Shown here: positions 9,924 through 18,994 of the stretch, one piece after another
Layout: the number at the start of each line of letters is the position of its first letter
Numbering within the stretch: position 1 is the first letter of the stretch
Assembly: GCF_938028735.1 (NCBI RefSeq)
Contig: NZ_CALIMF010000002.1
Location: forward strand, 186,001 to 250,000
Source: an uncultured Thermanaerothrix sp.
GTDB taxonomy: Bacteria > Chloroflexota > Anaerolineae > Anaerolineales > Anaerolineaceae
Reading direction: 5' to 3'
DNA: 64,000 bases
Translations under genes and position numbers: made by a program
Notes under the pieces: generated by a model
What the model saw: only the letters and a program-made list of their open reading frames with translations
Told to the model about the DNA's origin: nothing
Database searches by the model: none

Positions 9924-11264
9924 TTACATAATCTCGCTCGGCATTCGATCCAGGCGATTGAGGCTTTGCCAGTAAGCCATATAAAGCCAAGCAGCACGAT
10001 CTCGAATGGGTAAACGACGGATGGCATCCAACCATCGCTGTTCAGTCGCCCTACTTTGCTCCAAGCAACGCTGACTAAACTGATAACGCTCTTCTAAGGA
10101 GGCTTCCACTAAGCGCTCTGCTTCTGCCAAAAAACGCGCTTCTAGAGCCTCTCTCTCACCCCGAATAGCCTCGATGCGGGTGGGATAATCCCGCAGGATT
10201 TCTCGATGCAGTACCTCATGAGACCAGAACAAGGATTCAGGATCATACTCCCCTCGCGGGTACGGCCCCATATCAGGCAAGCCGCTATCCAGCCAGAACG
10301 GCTTGAAAATGCTCGTACAAGGGGCTGAGGTTCCGGTGGCCCAAAAGGTAAAGTGCCCTGGCTTCAAATGGGCGATTAATGAGGCTACCGACTGGCTCCG
10401 CCGCACTGGGCCAAAAGCAGCATGCATACAAATATCCGCTCCCACCAAGCCCCGATCCGGGCGCCAAGGATTGCCCCGGGGGACATTATGGGTTCGCAGG
10501 GCTGTCATTAAGGTTAGAACCTCGATCCTCCCGCGGGCCCTACGGAGTGCGTCCAAACTGCATACCTGCCGCCGCCGTCCATCGCCAAAACGGGTAAACA
10601 GCCAATCCGAGTAGCACGCTGCAAAATCAAAGTCCTCACGCCGTTTGCACCACCCTTGATCCAACGCATAACGCACCACGTCTTCCGAGGCCAGATCCCA
10701 GGTTTTATGAATGCTGAGCGCGTTCGAAATTGTACGCACATCGCGCACGCGTTCGGCCACCCAATGTCGCCCCGCCGTCTCCAGCACCCAGGCTTCTCGA
10801 GGATCGGCGATCAAGAAACTATTGTGATAATAAAAGGGATGACGAAAACCACAATTTCCGCCCTGGCCGTAGGCCTCCAGCAGCCGAACAATGACCCACA
10901 ATGCCTCCTCAGCCGTCTGGGCGCGCTCCAGAGCTAAGCGCAACAAATCCATGCCGGTGAGACCAGATTGTTTCTCATACGGAATGCGGGTGAAGACAGC
11001 TTCATTTCCAATGACAACCCCGTGTTCGTTGGCCCCCATTTCAGCCCCCCACATCCAAAACGGGCGCGAGAGAAGCACAGTATAGGTACGCTCAACCTGG
11101 GGAATCTCAAGATAAGTGCACCTGACACTTGCACCTGGCGGGTGGGTTGCGCCAGGAATTATTTCCAGAATCTGAGCCTCGTCCGGCTCACGATCGGAGT
11201 TCTTGGCAAACACCACAGCACCATCGGCAGTTGCCTGCCCGAGAGCAACCAGAGTATCACACAT
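9924..11264 (-). CDS. C69-family (secernin-like) peptidase
   Basis: A 446-residue protein of the peptidase C69/secernin group. It begins MCDTLVAL, placing Cys2 as the likely N-terminal nucleophile after Met removal, the family's Ntn-hydrolase feature. Further family-like segments are FAKNSDREPDEAQ near residue 20, MWGAEMGANEHGVVIGNEAVF near 70-90, and SFLIADPREAWVLETAGRHW near 150. No signal peptide. C69 members include dipeptidases, but secernin-type proteins often have no proven substrate. The ATG at 11264 follows AGGAGA. It starts 8 bases after the cmk stop codon, so it is probably co-transcribed with cmk. Confidence 0.85.
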   Translation of the reverse strand: MCDTLVALGQATADGAVVFAKNSDREPDEAQILEIIPGATHPPGASVRCTYLEIPQVERTYTVLLSRPFWMWGAEMGANEHGVVIGNEAVFTRIPYEKQSGLTGMDLLRLALERAQTAEEALWVIVRLLEAYGQGGNCGFRHPFYYHNSFLIADPREAWVLETAGRHWVAERVRDVRTISNALSIHKTWDLASEDVVRYALDQGWCKRREDFDFAACYSDWLFTRFGDGRRRQVCSLDALRRARGRIEVLTLMTALRTHNVPRGNPWRPDRGLVGADICMHAAFGPVRRSQSVASLIAHLKPGHFTFWATGTSAPCTSIFKPFWLDSGLPDMGPYPRGEYDPESLFWSHEVLHREILRDYPTRIEAIRGEREALEARFLAEAERLVEASLEERYQFSQRCLEQSRATEQRWLDAIRRLPIRDRAAWLYMAYWQSLNRLDRMPSEIM

Positions 11265-11272
11265 GGTCTCTC

Positions 11273-11950
11273 CTAGTTGATTCGTGCCAGAATTTCTTGC
11301 ACCACTTCATCCACGCTTAGACCATCCGTATTGATGATGATGGCATCCACTGCAACGCGAAGGGGAGCAACCTCCCGAGTAGAATCCAGATGATCGCGCT
11401 GGCGCAAACCCTCTAGAATCTCTTCATAGCTGACCTCTTCCCCACGCGCCTTGCGCTCCAGGTATCGCCGGCGGGCACGCTCCTCGACCGAGGCATCCAG
11501 ATAAATTTTGGCTTCTGCCTCCGGCAACACAACCGTGGTAATATCGCGCCCGATCATTACCACCCGTCCGCGCAGACCGATGCGCCGTTGTTGTTGGGTC
11601 ATCGCCTGACGCACCCCCGGATAAGCCGCCACCCGTGAAACCCACCGATCCACTTCAGGACGCCGAATTGCCCAGGTTATATCTTCACCATCCAACCATA
11701 CATCGGCCTGCCGTCCATCCTCGCGGCTGGGTGGCCGCACATCAATATGCACAGCCTGGGCTAGATGGGTAACCGCTGCCTCATCCTCAACCGATCCCAG
11801 GCGTTGCAAGGCTGCCCAAGTAACTGCACGGTACATGACCCCCGTATCAAAGAATAAATACCCCAGCACCTTAGCCACACGTTCTCCCACGGTGGACTTA
11901 CCAGAGGCCGCCGGCCCATCAATGGCTATAGTCAACGGTGGTGTTTCCAT
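11273..11950 (-). CDS. cmk: Cytidylate kinase
   Basis: A 225-residue CMP kinase converting CMP or dCMP plus ATP to the diphosphate. The P-loop GPAASGKST is at residues 13-21. FFDTGVMYRAVT, which holds the nucleotide-monophosphate site, and GRDITTVVLPEA follow, and the lid region has the YLERKARGEE-type Arg cluster. Length is normal for bacterial Cmk. The ATG has AGGG six bases upstream. It is packed between a GT39-like membrane protein upstream (14-base gap) and the C69 peptidase downstream. Confidence 0.95.
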   Translation of the reverse strand: METPPLTIAIDGPAASGKSTVGERVAKVLGYLFFDTGVMYRAVTWAALQRLGSVEDEAAVTHLAQAVHIDVRPPSREDGRQADVWLDGEDITWAIRRPEVDRWVSRVAAYPGVRQAMTQQQRRIGLRGRVVMIGRDITTVVLPEAEAKIYLDASVEERARRRYLERKARGEEVSYEEILEGLRQRDHLDSTREVAPLRVAVDAIIINTDGLSVDEVVQEILARIN

Positions 11951-11964
11951 GAGAATCCCTAAGA

Positions 11965-13707
11965 TTAAGGAGTTGAAAGATTAACAACTTGTGGAAAACG
12001 ATCCGCGCGCACCCACACAATAATCGCCTGACGTTGCAGCGGTGCCTTACGGTATATTATCCAGGATAACCACTCTCCTGGCAAGAAGAGCGACCAAGCC
12101 GGTGTTTCTTGCCACACAAAATCCTGACCACGGTAAAGGGCACTTACTCCCGGGGTTGCCATCTCTGAGGTAATAACGACCGAGGGGGTCTCCAAAGGTG
12201 AGAGTGTTTGAACAAATTTAGCGTGGTAGAACTGGCGCAGCGCCCACCTTAAGGCATCTGACTCAAGCCCTACCACACCAATATCTATTGCATCTCGCCG
12301 CCCGGTAACCCACTCTGAGACATCCCCTAATGTCTTTAGGAGCAAATCTTCCTCGGCCACATAGGGTTGAGGGCCCCAGATCTGGGCTGAGGGCGCCCGT
12401 CCCAATCCGGCTGCCTGCCAGGTGGCCGAAAAAGTTAGCAAGGCAAGAAAGATTGTGCCACCCCAAAACAACCCCCGGCGAGCTATTGGTGCCCCCCACG
12501 TCCATCCTACGACCAGCCAAATGGCAACCCCCAAGAGCACAGCTCCTAGAAACGCTAATCCGCGTATCCAAAGCCACTGCGGATCCCCATTACCAGGCAC
12601 CAGCCCCTCTAAATTAAGCCACAAATAACCCAACAAAACAAAATAACCGGTGGCAGCAACCAGCCAGGGCATGCGCTCCGTCTCACGAAGGCCACTCAGC
12701 CTCTGCACCAGGGTAGAAGCCGCCAAAACCCATACGGGTACAAGTACCCAGATCAGGTGGCTCACCTGACGCCCTGGATACACCATCAAAATAACTACCC
12801 CAACCCCTAGCCAGAGGGTGGCCAGACGTGACAGAGTCGCCATACGGCGCCAGCCTTTGGTCCACTGGCCCAGGGCCAAGACCCAGCCCAATGGCTGATA
12901 GACGAGTAAAGCCACCCCCAATAACCCAGACGAGACGCCGTCGGCTACCCACCCACGCAGGAATTCAGCCACACCAGTGGCCGCTGCACCCAGGCCACGC
13001 CCCATGATTCCCAGGCCACTCCCCAATAATAAGACAGTTAACAAAGCCGAAAGGGCAAGACCTGACCAGGAAATCGGCAGTCTGGGTTTCTCCCCAAAGA
13101 GCAAAGGAGATGCTTCAACTGAAAAGATCCCCTCGATCCAGCGCCACAATAACCAGGTCACTCCTAGAATCAGGCCACCCAGCCAGAAGGAAGCACCAGA
13201 AAGAATCCCCAACGCCAGTGCAATCCCGGCTAGGTGCCACTCTCCACGCCAGGAAAAGGTGACCAGCCCCAACAGACTCCACAAGGCCAGACTATCAGCC
13301 GCCGCCAAGCGTGAGGTTGCCACTAACCCGGCATCCAGCGCCAGGCCCAACGCCAGGAGAAGCGCCAGACGTTGGCCCAACTGACGTCGTAGTAGCCATG
13401 GCAAGCCCACTACCAGAGTTCCCCATAGCGCGGGCCAGAACCGCGCGGTGGCCTCGCGGGCGCCAAACAGGCAAAATGCTAATGCTGTGGGCAACAGATA
13501 ACCGGGTTGCCCTGCCAGGCCGGGAACTGAGTGTCCCTGCGCCAGTGCATAAGCCTGCCAGGCCAAGTGGGCTTCTCTCTCGCTTAGAGGAAGCCTATCG
13601 AGAGCCACCAACCGCACGAGAAGCCCCAACGCAAGCACCCCCGCAAAAAGGCTCATCTCCAACTTGGCTGTCGACTGCGGCACTTGACTTAGCCGTGATA
13701 TGCTCAT
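11965..13707 (-). CDS. Multi-spanning GT39/ArnT-like membrane protein
   Basis: A very hydrophobic protein of about 580 residues with roughly a dozen membrane segments. The first loop after the first segment carries RLPLSEREAHLAWQAYALAQG, placed like the acidic first-loop motif of GT39/ArnT-type polyprenyl-phosphate-sugar glycosyltransferases. Such enzymes transfer sugars outside the membrane from lipid-linked donors. It may be the TIGR03663-type partner known to occur beside Chlor_Arch_YYY proteins; I cannot run the model. Two starts are possible: GTG at 13719, overlapping the upstream stop as GTGA, or ATG at 13707 with GAGGG 6 bases upstream; I prefer the latter. Acceptor and donor are unknown. 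Confidence 0.65.
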   Translation of the reverse strand: MSISRLSQVPQSTAKLEMSLFAGVLALGLLVRLVALDRLPLSEREAHLAWQAYALAQGHSVPGLAGQPGYLLPTALAFCLFGAREATARFWPALWGTLVVGLPWLLRRQLGQRLALLLALGLALDAGLVATSRLAAADSLALWSLLGLVTFSWRGEWHLAGIALALGILSGASFWLGGLILGVTWLLWRWIEGIFSVEASPLLFGEKPRLPISWSGLALSALLTVLLLGSGLGIMGRGLGAAATGVAEFLRGWVADGVSSGLLGVALLVYQPLGWVLALGQWTKGWRRMATLSRLATLWLGVGVVILMVYPGRQVSHLIWVLVPVWVLAASTLVQRLSGLRETERMPWLVAATGYFVLLGYLWLNLEGLVPGNGDPQWLWIRGLAFLGAVLLGVAIWLVVGWTWGAPIARRGLFWGGTIFLALLTFSATWQAAGLGRAPSAQIWGPQPYVAEEDLLLKTLGDVSEWVTGRRDAIDIGVVGLESDALRWALRQFYHAKFVQTLSPLETPSVVITSEMATPGVSALYRGQDFVWQETPAWSLFLPGEWLSWIIYRKAPLQRQAIIVWVRADRFPQVVNLSTP

Positions 13708-13715
13708 GCTAACCC

Positions 13716-16700
13716 TCACTCACCCAGATGGATCACCTGATAGATGGCAGTATCGAGATCCTGGTACACCCGTCGCCACAATTTGCCCTCTTGGGCCTCA
13801 AATTTCGCCAACCCCTCAGCCTGATAAACCGCTTTTTCCAGTTGTCCCACAATAACATAAGTGACCTGATACCGATCCAGAAAGCGCTGGGCTTCTTGCG
13901 GATCGGTTGCATTGTAGAAAGCCGCAATGGCTGCCACCCGCTCGGTGACCCAGGTATCGGGTAATAGGGCCCGCTGCTGGCGCTGATGCCAGTTCCACCC
14001 CACCACGCCTGGCAGACCTGTATATATCGTGAAACGGTTACCCCAGCGGTATTCAGGAACATTGGCTTCCACAATTACTGGCGACCCTTGCACTGTCTCT
14101 TGCATCCAGCGGATGGCGCGGTAGTCCTGACTCAAATCCAGGGTGTGCTCACCCTCCCAATAAGTTGAAAATGACATATAGGCCATGCCATCAAGGGTAT
14201 GGGGAGCATTGGGGCTCATGCGATCCCGAATCTTATCCGCCCCGCCTAATAAAGGGAAGAGAAGGGCACCTCCGACCAAAAACCCTAGCCCCACTTTCCA
14301 TACATTCTGCCAGGCTGGCTTCCAAAACCGCTGCGCCGCTGGCCACAACCAAGTCATTGCCACCGCTGCGCTGATTCCAAACAGCACCCATGCCTGGAGA
14401 TAAAACTTGAAAACCGTGTTCATGCGACCAATGTCGCCCCGCAAGACCACCAACTCGACCGCCAGTGTGAGCGCCAGTGCCGCCATGCTCATAACCAGTA
14501 CTGCCTGTTTGGCATGATCGTGGTGCGGACGCAATAGAAGCAACCCCGCCCATAACAACAAGAGCATCACCAACCAGGCGACCTCAATCCCTAGCCCCTT
14601 AGTTAAGTAGACCATTGCCCCCATATAGATTAGTCCACCGACTAGAAGTACGTATCGGTAGGGGTAGACGCGACGCAGTGCCGAGAGAGGCGTCGTTGCC
14701 ATCCAAATGTAGGTCTCCCACGCGTACCAGAATACCAAAACAAACAGGAAGACCCCCCAATGGGTGAGATAGGACCAGAAAGGCGAGCGGGCCCCGCGCC
14801 ACCAATCAATAGCGGCATACGCCTGCCCATACCAATGACTAAACGGCGCATAAAGCCACAGTGCCAACCCTGTAAGGGCTACCGAAGCCGCCCCAATAGC
14901 AACCCGGCGCCTGAACCGCGGCGGAAAATAGGGACACCACCCCTCAGGAAGGTCACCATTTTGCCAGCCGCTAAATATCACCGCCAACAACCCCAACCCT
15001 AAGTAGGTAGGCAAATCCCAGGTGTTAGTGGGCCGCAAGGCTCCAATGCTCAATCCGCCCAGAAAGAACAGCCCTACTGTCCTCAATGACCACGGCAGAC
15101 CCTCTTCAGAACGCATCCAACACCAACCCGCAAAAAGAACCGCCAACCCCCATCCTAATGCCAGAAGGGTTAGAGGAAGAGCAAACAGATGGGCGTGAGG
15201 ATCGGCATAGAGAAAAGTAAAGAATGGGAATTCGGTAATCGGTTCACCCGGATAAACACGGCTTGGAATCCAGTACCAATCCCCAGGCGCATAGGGAAGG
15301 TGAGCCCCGGCGACCAGACGTCCTAGCCCCTGTATTGCCCAGATCACTTGTTGAACAAAATTTACACCCTCAATTTGCCCGTTGGGAGCCACCAATCGTT
15401 GTAAACCCTGCCAGATCATGCGTACTGTGCCTAGGTTGCCCAAGATCAACACACCTACCGCTGCTGCCCACCCTCCCAGCCACGGCTTGGCTTCTACCCA
15501 ATAAGGCGACTCGGGGGCATCTTGGTGGGGTCGGCGCGTGTTTGCCCAACCGACCAGATTGAAACCTGCACTGAAAGCCCCCAGCGCCACAAAGGCAAAA
15601 AATGAGGGCAAAATCAAGTTATAAGCAATCGCGGGGACAATTCCTAACCACTTCGTTGGCACAGCCGCCAGGGCAAAGCCGAAGTAATAGTAATTGATAT
15701 ACCCCCCCGCAAACCAGGGATCATAAGGCGGGAAGGTTGTACTTTTAAGCACGGCATTGAAATAGGAAAAATCCATTGGCTTTTCACCCCCCTTGTAGGG
15801 GTGCCACAAATCCGGATTACCCAGCCGAATCAACAGAAAGAATGTAAAAAACACTAATGCCAAGGCTTCAACCCGCAAGATGTACCGCCATCCCTGGCGC
15901 AATTCCTGAAGAATGGCTTTACGCTGCAGAAAGCCTAGCCCCAGGTTAAGCCCCAGAAGGCCCACAGCAGTCAGCGAAATCGTGAGAGGGGTGAAGGGAA
16001 CCCCCAAGGAGCCCAACACCCACACCCCCCATCCCAAGCACAGTAATCCCAAGATGCGCAGCAAAGGATATCCCCGATCGGGGAGATAGCCAAAAGCCAG
16101 CCGTGCCAACGGATAAACCATCCATCCTAGCCCCGCAAGCACCCAATACCAGAGAATTAGCCCCAGGCCTGGGTAACGATTGTACCAAGCCGAGGTATCA
16201 AACAAGGCAGACCAGGTGCCCCCATTAACCTGTTGCACCCAGCGCTCCAGGGGAAGCATAAGCGTTGCGGGGTAGGACTTAAAATTGCGCGGCGTCAAGC
16301 GAATAACTTTGCTTAAGTCCACACTGCCCAACAATGCACGCACCTGGGTCGGGTCATAATCGGTTCGCTTTTTGAAGATCAGCACCTTAGGGTGATCATA
16401 CACGGTAAAGGCTTCTTCGGCAAACTGGGTGTTAAGCTTGAGCGGCCCTAGATTGGGGTCACTCTGGAAGACCTGAATCAACTCAAAACCCAGTTTCCCC
16501 TCAAACATGCCCGGCTGAGCCACGCTGTAACACCAAAGGATAGATTGACTCTCCGGGCACCCTAGCAAATTACGATAATAGGCCGTCGTCAACGGATAAC
16601 GTTCTGGCACACGGGTTGTGGTGCCCCACTGGCGATTCGAGGTGATAAAAATATAATCTGCCTGATCAAGAATGGAGAGGAAGCGTGCCAGTTTATCTTC

Positions 16701-18989
16701 GTTATCATCCCAATACATTTCAAAGTTCAAGCCACTGCGGTAAATCCCCCCATACGGATCATACCCATCCATGCGCAACGGCAGACCGTCATCCCAGGTG
16801 GATTCATGGGCTGGGGCACTGCCATACACAGCAATCTCGCCCTCGCCAGCCACAACGTCCAAGGTCAGAAGATACCCTTTATCCTTTTCCAGCCAAACGG
16901 GCGCGCTCAGCGCAATTTGGTAAGGCTCGCCGCGTGGGTCTCCTTGCGCCTGAAACGTGCCCCGGAACTCTTCCGCTACTAGTGTAGCCCCAGTAGCTGA
17001 CTCAACCACCTGGAGGCGTAGGGTTTTGGTCTCATCTAAATCCTTCCAATCCACAACCCGGTTTAGCCTGATCCCCGTTAGTGTGCCCGATTGAGTGGAA
17101 ACAAAAGGAATCACCCAACCCTGGCCGGGCCGCAATGGCTCCACTAGGGCTGGGATAACGGTGAGCCGCTGAGGGACCTGCTCATTACCCAATTGAATAG
17201 CCCCGTTCAGACGAAGCAGATACCCTTCACTTTCCAGGCTAATCTCCAACCAGTAAGACCGACCCGCGTCAAGCTGAACTGGCGTTTCCAGAGCGATGAC
17301 GCGCGCCCCCTGCTCTTCGGAAGTGGCATAGGTATCAGTCATCTGACGGATTGCCAGAATACTACCCTCTCCCTCGCCCTCCCCAAGGGTAACCCGGATC
17401 GTCTTTGGATCCGCCCCAAGGGAGGGATCATAGATGGCTGTCAACCATATCCGTGAGACCGTCCAGGATTCGGTAGGGGTAAACACCCAGCGCAGAGGTC
17501 GTGAAGCGGTAAGTGAGACTCCCTCGCGTACGGGCAAGGGTTGATTAATTAGCCCAGAGTTAGATTGGATTTGCAAGTTAATTGGACCAGGCACGTGCTG
17601 GTAAATCCAACGACTAGCAGCGACACGAGTCACCGGACGCGTGTAAATGCGGGTAAACGCAAATGCCCACAGGAACGTCCCCACCAGCACCAGTCCTCCC
17701 AGTCCGGCCGCAAGTATCTGATATCTTTTAGAACGAACAGTCGCCGCGGATTCTCGACCCTTTTCCCACACCTGAGTCACAGCCCAGGCCGCAATGATGG
17801 CCAACGCTGGATAGACCGGGAGTTGATAACGCATGGCACGTGTGAAATTTAGACTTTGCCATGTAAAGTACAGCCCTGTCCACCCCCACAATAAAAGGTG
17901 CTCACGCCACTCCCCTTTGAGAATGCGATAGCCCATCCAAACAAAGCCTGCCCAGGCCAATATCCCTAACGGTAATCCTAATCCCCACTTGACCATGTTA
18001 TCCCATGCAAAAGTGACCGGGCGTCGCGCCCACTGCAATGCTGGTGGAAAATCCACGTCACCATTGCTGAGATTGCTCAACTCACGCAGGTTATCCACCC
18101 AGCGCGGGTTAATGGCCAACCCCCAGAACCCTGGCCCACTAAACGCGTAGGGTTGAAAAACGCGAAAGCATAAGAAGGCCACACCGACCGCCAGTGCCAG
18201 GTTGCGTATTATTTTTGCCCCGAGTGTATAGCGCACCCCTGCGGGAAGTCGCGAAAAACGAATCAAAGCCGCCAACGGGAGTAAAACAGCAACTGGCAAC
18301 GTGCTCACTTTGGAGGCCAATGCCAACCCCAGTCCCACCCCGAACAGCAGATAAAAACCCACTGGCTCTTGCGCCTTCAGGGCAACATTTGTATTCTGAG
18401 AATCATCGGGCCACGGCGCAGTCATCACGCGCACCGCGGCGTAGAAGGCCAGATAGAGGAAGGCATTGGCAAACGTATCTACGGTAAAGTAGTGCGAGAG
18501 TTGAATTTGCAACACGGCCAGCGCAGTAAACGCTGCTGCCAACGCCCCCAGGGCATAACGGCGATAAAGATGCCGCGCAATGTGATAAACCAGAAATACA
18601 GTGAGCAGATCCGCCAACGCCGAGAGCACCCGTCCCACCAGGTAAATTTCCCCGTAGCCGGTTTTTCCGAGCCCTTCACCAACCCACCGCACCAGGAATA
18701 AGGGAAGCGTGCCATACACGTAAAAACCATAGCCAACCACGTGAGGGTTGAGAGGAGAGGTAGCCGTATTAAAATACTCCGCCAGGCTACTAGGACTGTG
18801 CACCGAACTAGCAACCATGGTCATAAAACGCTCATCTGGGTGAAGATGTTGCTCTTCATCCCAATCCAATCCCAGCAAACGGAAATAAGCTCCAACCAGC
18901 AGGACAAGAACCAGCAGAGCTTCCCAGAACAACCTTCGATGCGCGTGACTTTTTTCCTCAGATGCTATGCTCATATTTGGCTCGTTCAT
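13716..18989 (-). CDS. Giant GT39-like / Chlor_Arch_YYY (DUF2298) fusion membrane protein
   Basis: About 1757 residues. The N-terminal part (1-470) is a GT39-like glycosyltransferase with the first-loop acidic motif DWDEEQHLHPDERF and many membrane segments. Residues about 480-900 are largely soluble and beta-rich, with two jellyroll-like segments that resemble carbohydrate-binding modules. The C-terminal part (about 960-1740) is again highly hydrophobic and contains YYYFG near residue 1100, the YYYxG signature of the Chlor_Arch_YYY/DUF2298 family of unknown function. A second polar C-terminal tail follows. ATG at 18989 is preferred; TTG at 18998 overlaps the upstream stop. It is coupled to GT39-like genes on both sides, suggesting one surface-glycosylation machine. 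Confidence 0.75.
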   Translation of the reverse strand: MNEPNMSIASEEKSHAHRRLFWEALLVLVLLVGAYFRLLGLDWDEEQHLHPDERFMTMVASSVHSPSSLAEYFNTATSPLNPHVVGYGFYVYGTLPLFLVRWVGEGLGKTGYGEIYLVGRVLSALADLLTVFLVYHIARHLYRRYALGALAAAFTALAVLQIQLSHYFTVDTFANAFLYLAFYAAVRVMTAPWPDDSQNTNVALKAQEPVGFYLLFGVGLGLALASKVSTLPVAVLLPLAALIRFSRLPAGVRYTLGAKIIRNLALAVGVAFLCFRVFQPYAFSGPGFWGLAINPRWVDNLRELSNLSNGDVDFPPALQWARRPVTFAWDNMVKWGLGLPLGILAWAGFVWMGYRILKGEWREHLLLWGWTGLYFTWQSLNFTRAMRYQLPVYPALAIIAAWAVTQVWEKGRESAATVRSKRYQILAAGLGGLVLVGTFLWAFAFTRIYTRPVTRVAASRWIYQHVPGPINLQIQSNSGLINQPLPVREGVSLTASRPLRWVFTPTESWTVSRIWLTAIYDPSLGADPKTIRVTLGEGEGEGSILAIRQMTDTYATSEEQGARVIALETPVQLDAGRSYWLEISLESEGYLLRLNGAIQLGNEQVPQRLTVIPALVEPLRPGQGWVIPFVSTQSGTLTGIRLNRVVDWKDLDETKTLRLQVVESATGATLVAEEFRGTFQAQGDPRGEPYQIALSAPVWLEKDKGYLLTLDVVAGEGEIAVYGSAPAHESTWDDGLPLRMDGYDPYGGIYRSGLNFEMYWDDNEDKLARFLSILDQADYIFITSNRQWGTTTRVPERYPLTTAYYRNLLGCPESQSILWCYSVAQPGMFEGKLGFELIQVFQSDPNLGPLKLNTQFAEEAFTVYDHPKVLIFKKRTDYDPTQVRALLGSVDLSKVIRLTPRNFKSYPATLMLPLERWVQQVNGGTWSALFDTSAWYNRYPGLGLILWYWVLAGLGWMVYPLARLAFGYLPDRGYPLLRILGLLCLGWGVWVLGSLGVPFTPLTISLTAVGLLGLNLGLGFLQRKAILQELRQGWRYILRVEALALVFFTFFLLIRLGNPDLWHPYKGGEKPMDFSYFNAVLKSTTFPPYDPWFAGGYINYYYFGFALAAVPTKWLGIVPAIAYNLILPSFFAFVALGAFSAGFNLVGWANTRRPHQDAPESPYWVEAKPWLGGWAAAVGVLILGNLGTVRMIWQGLQRLVAPNGQIEGVNFVQQVIWAIQGLGRLVAGAHLPYAPGDWYWIPSRVYPGEPITEFPFFTFLYADPHAHLFALPLTLLALGWGLAVLFAGWCWMRSEEGLPWSLRTVGLFFLGGLSIGALRPTNTWDLPTYLGLGLLAVIFSGWQNGDLPEGWCPYFPPRFRRRVAIGAASVALTGLALWLYAPFSHWYGQAYAAIDWWRGARSPFWSYLTHWGVFLFVLVFWYAWETYIWMATTPLSALRRVYPYRYVLLVGGLIYMGAMVYLTKGLGIEVAWLVMLLLLWAGLLLLRPHHDHAKQAVLVMSMAALALTLAVELVVLRGDIGRMNTVFKFYLQAWVLFGISAAVAMTWLWPAAQRFWKPAWQNVWKVGLGFLVGGALLFPLLGGADKIRDRMSPNAPHTLDGMAYMSFSTYWEGEHTLDLSQDYRAIRWMQETVQGSPVIVEANVPEYRWGNRFTIYTGLPGVVGWNWHQRQQRALLPDTWVTERVAAIAAFYNATDPQEAQRFLDRYQVTYVIVGQLEKAVYQAEGLAKFEAQEGKLWRRVYQDLDTAIYQVIHLGE

Positions 18990-18994
18990 ATGTT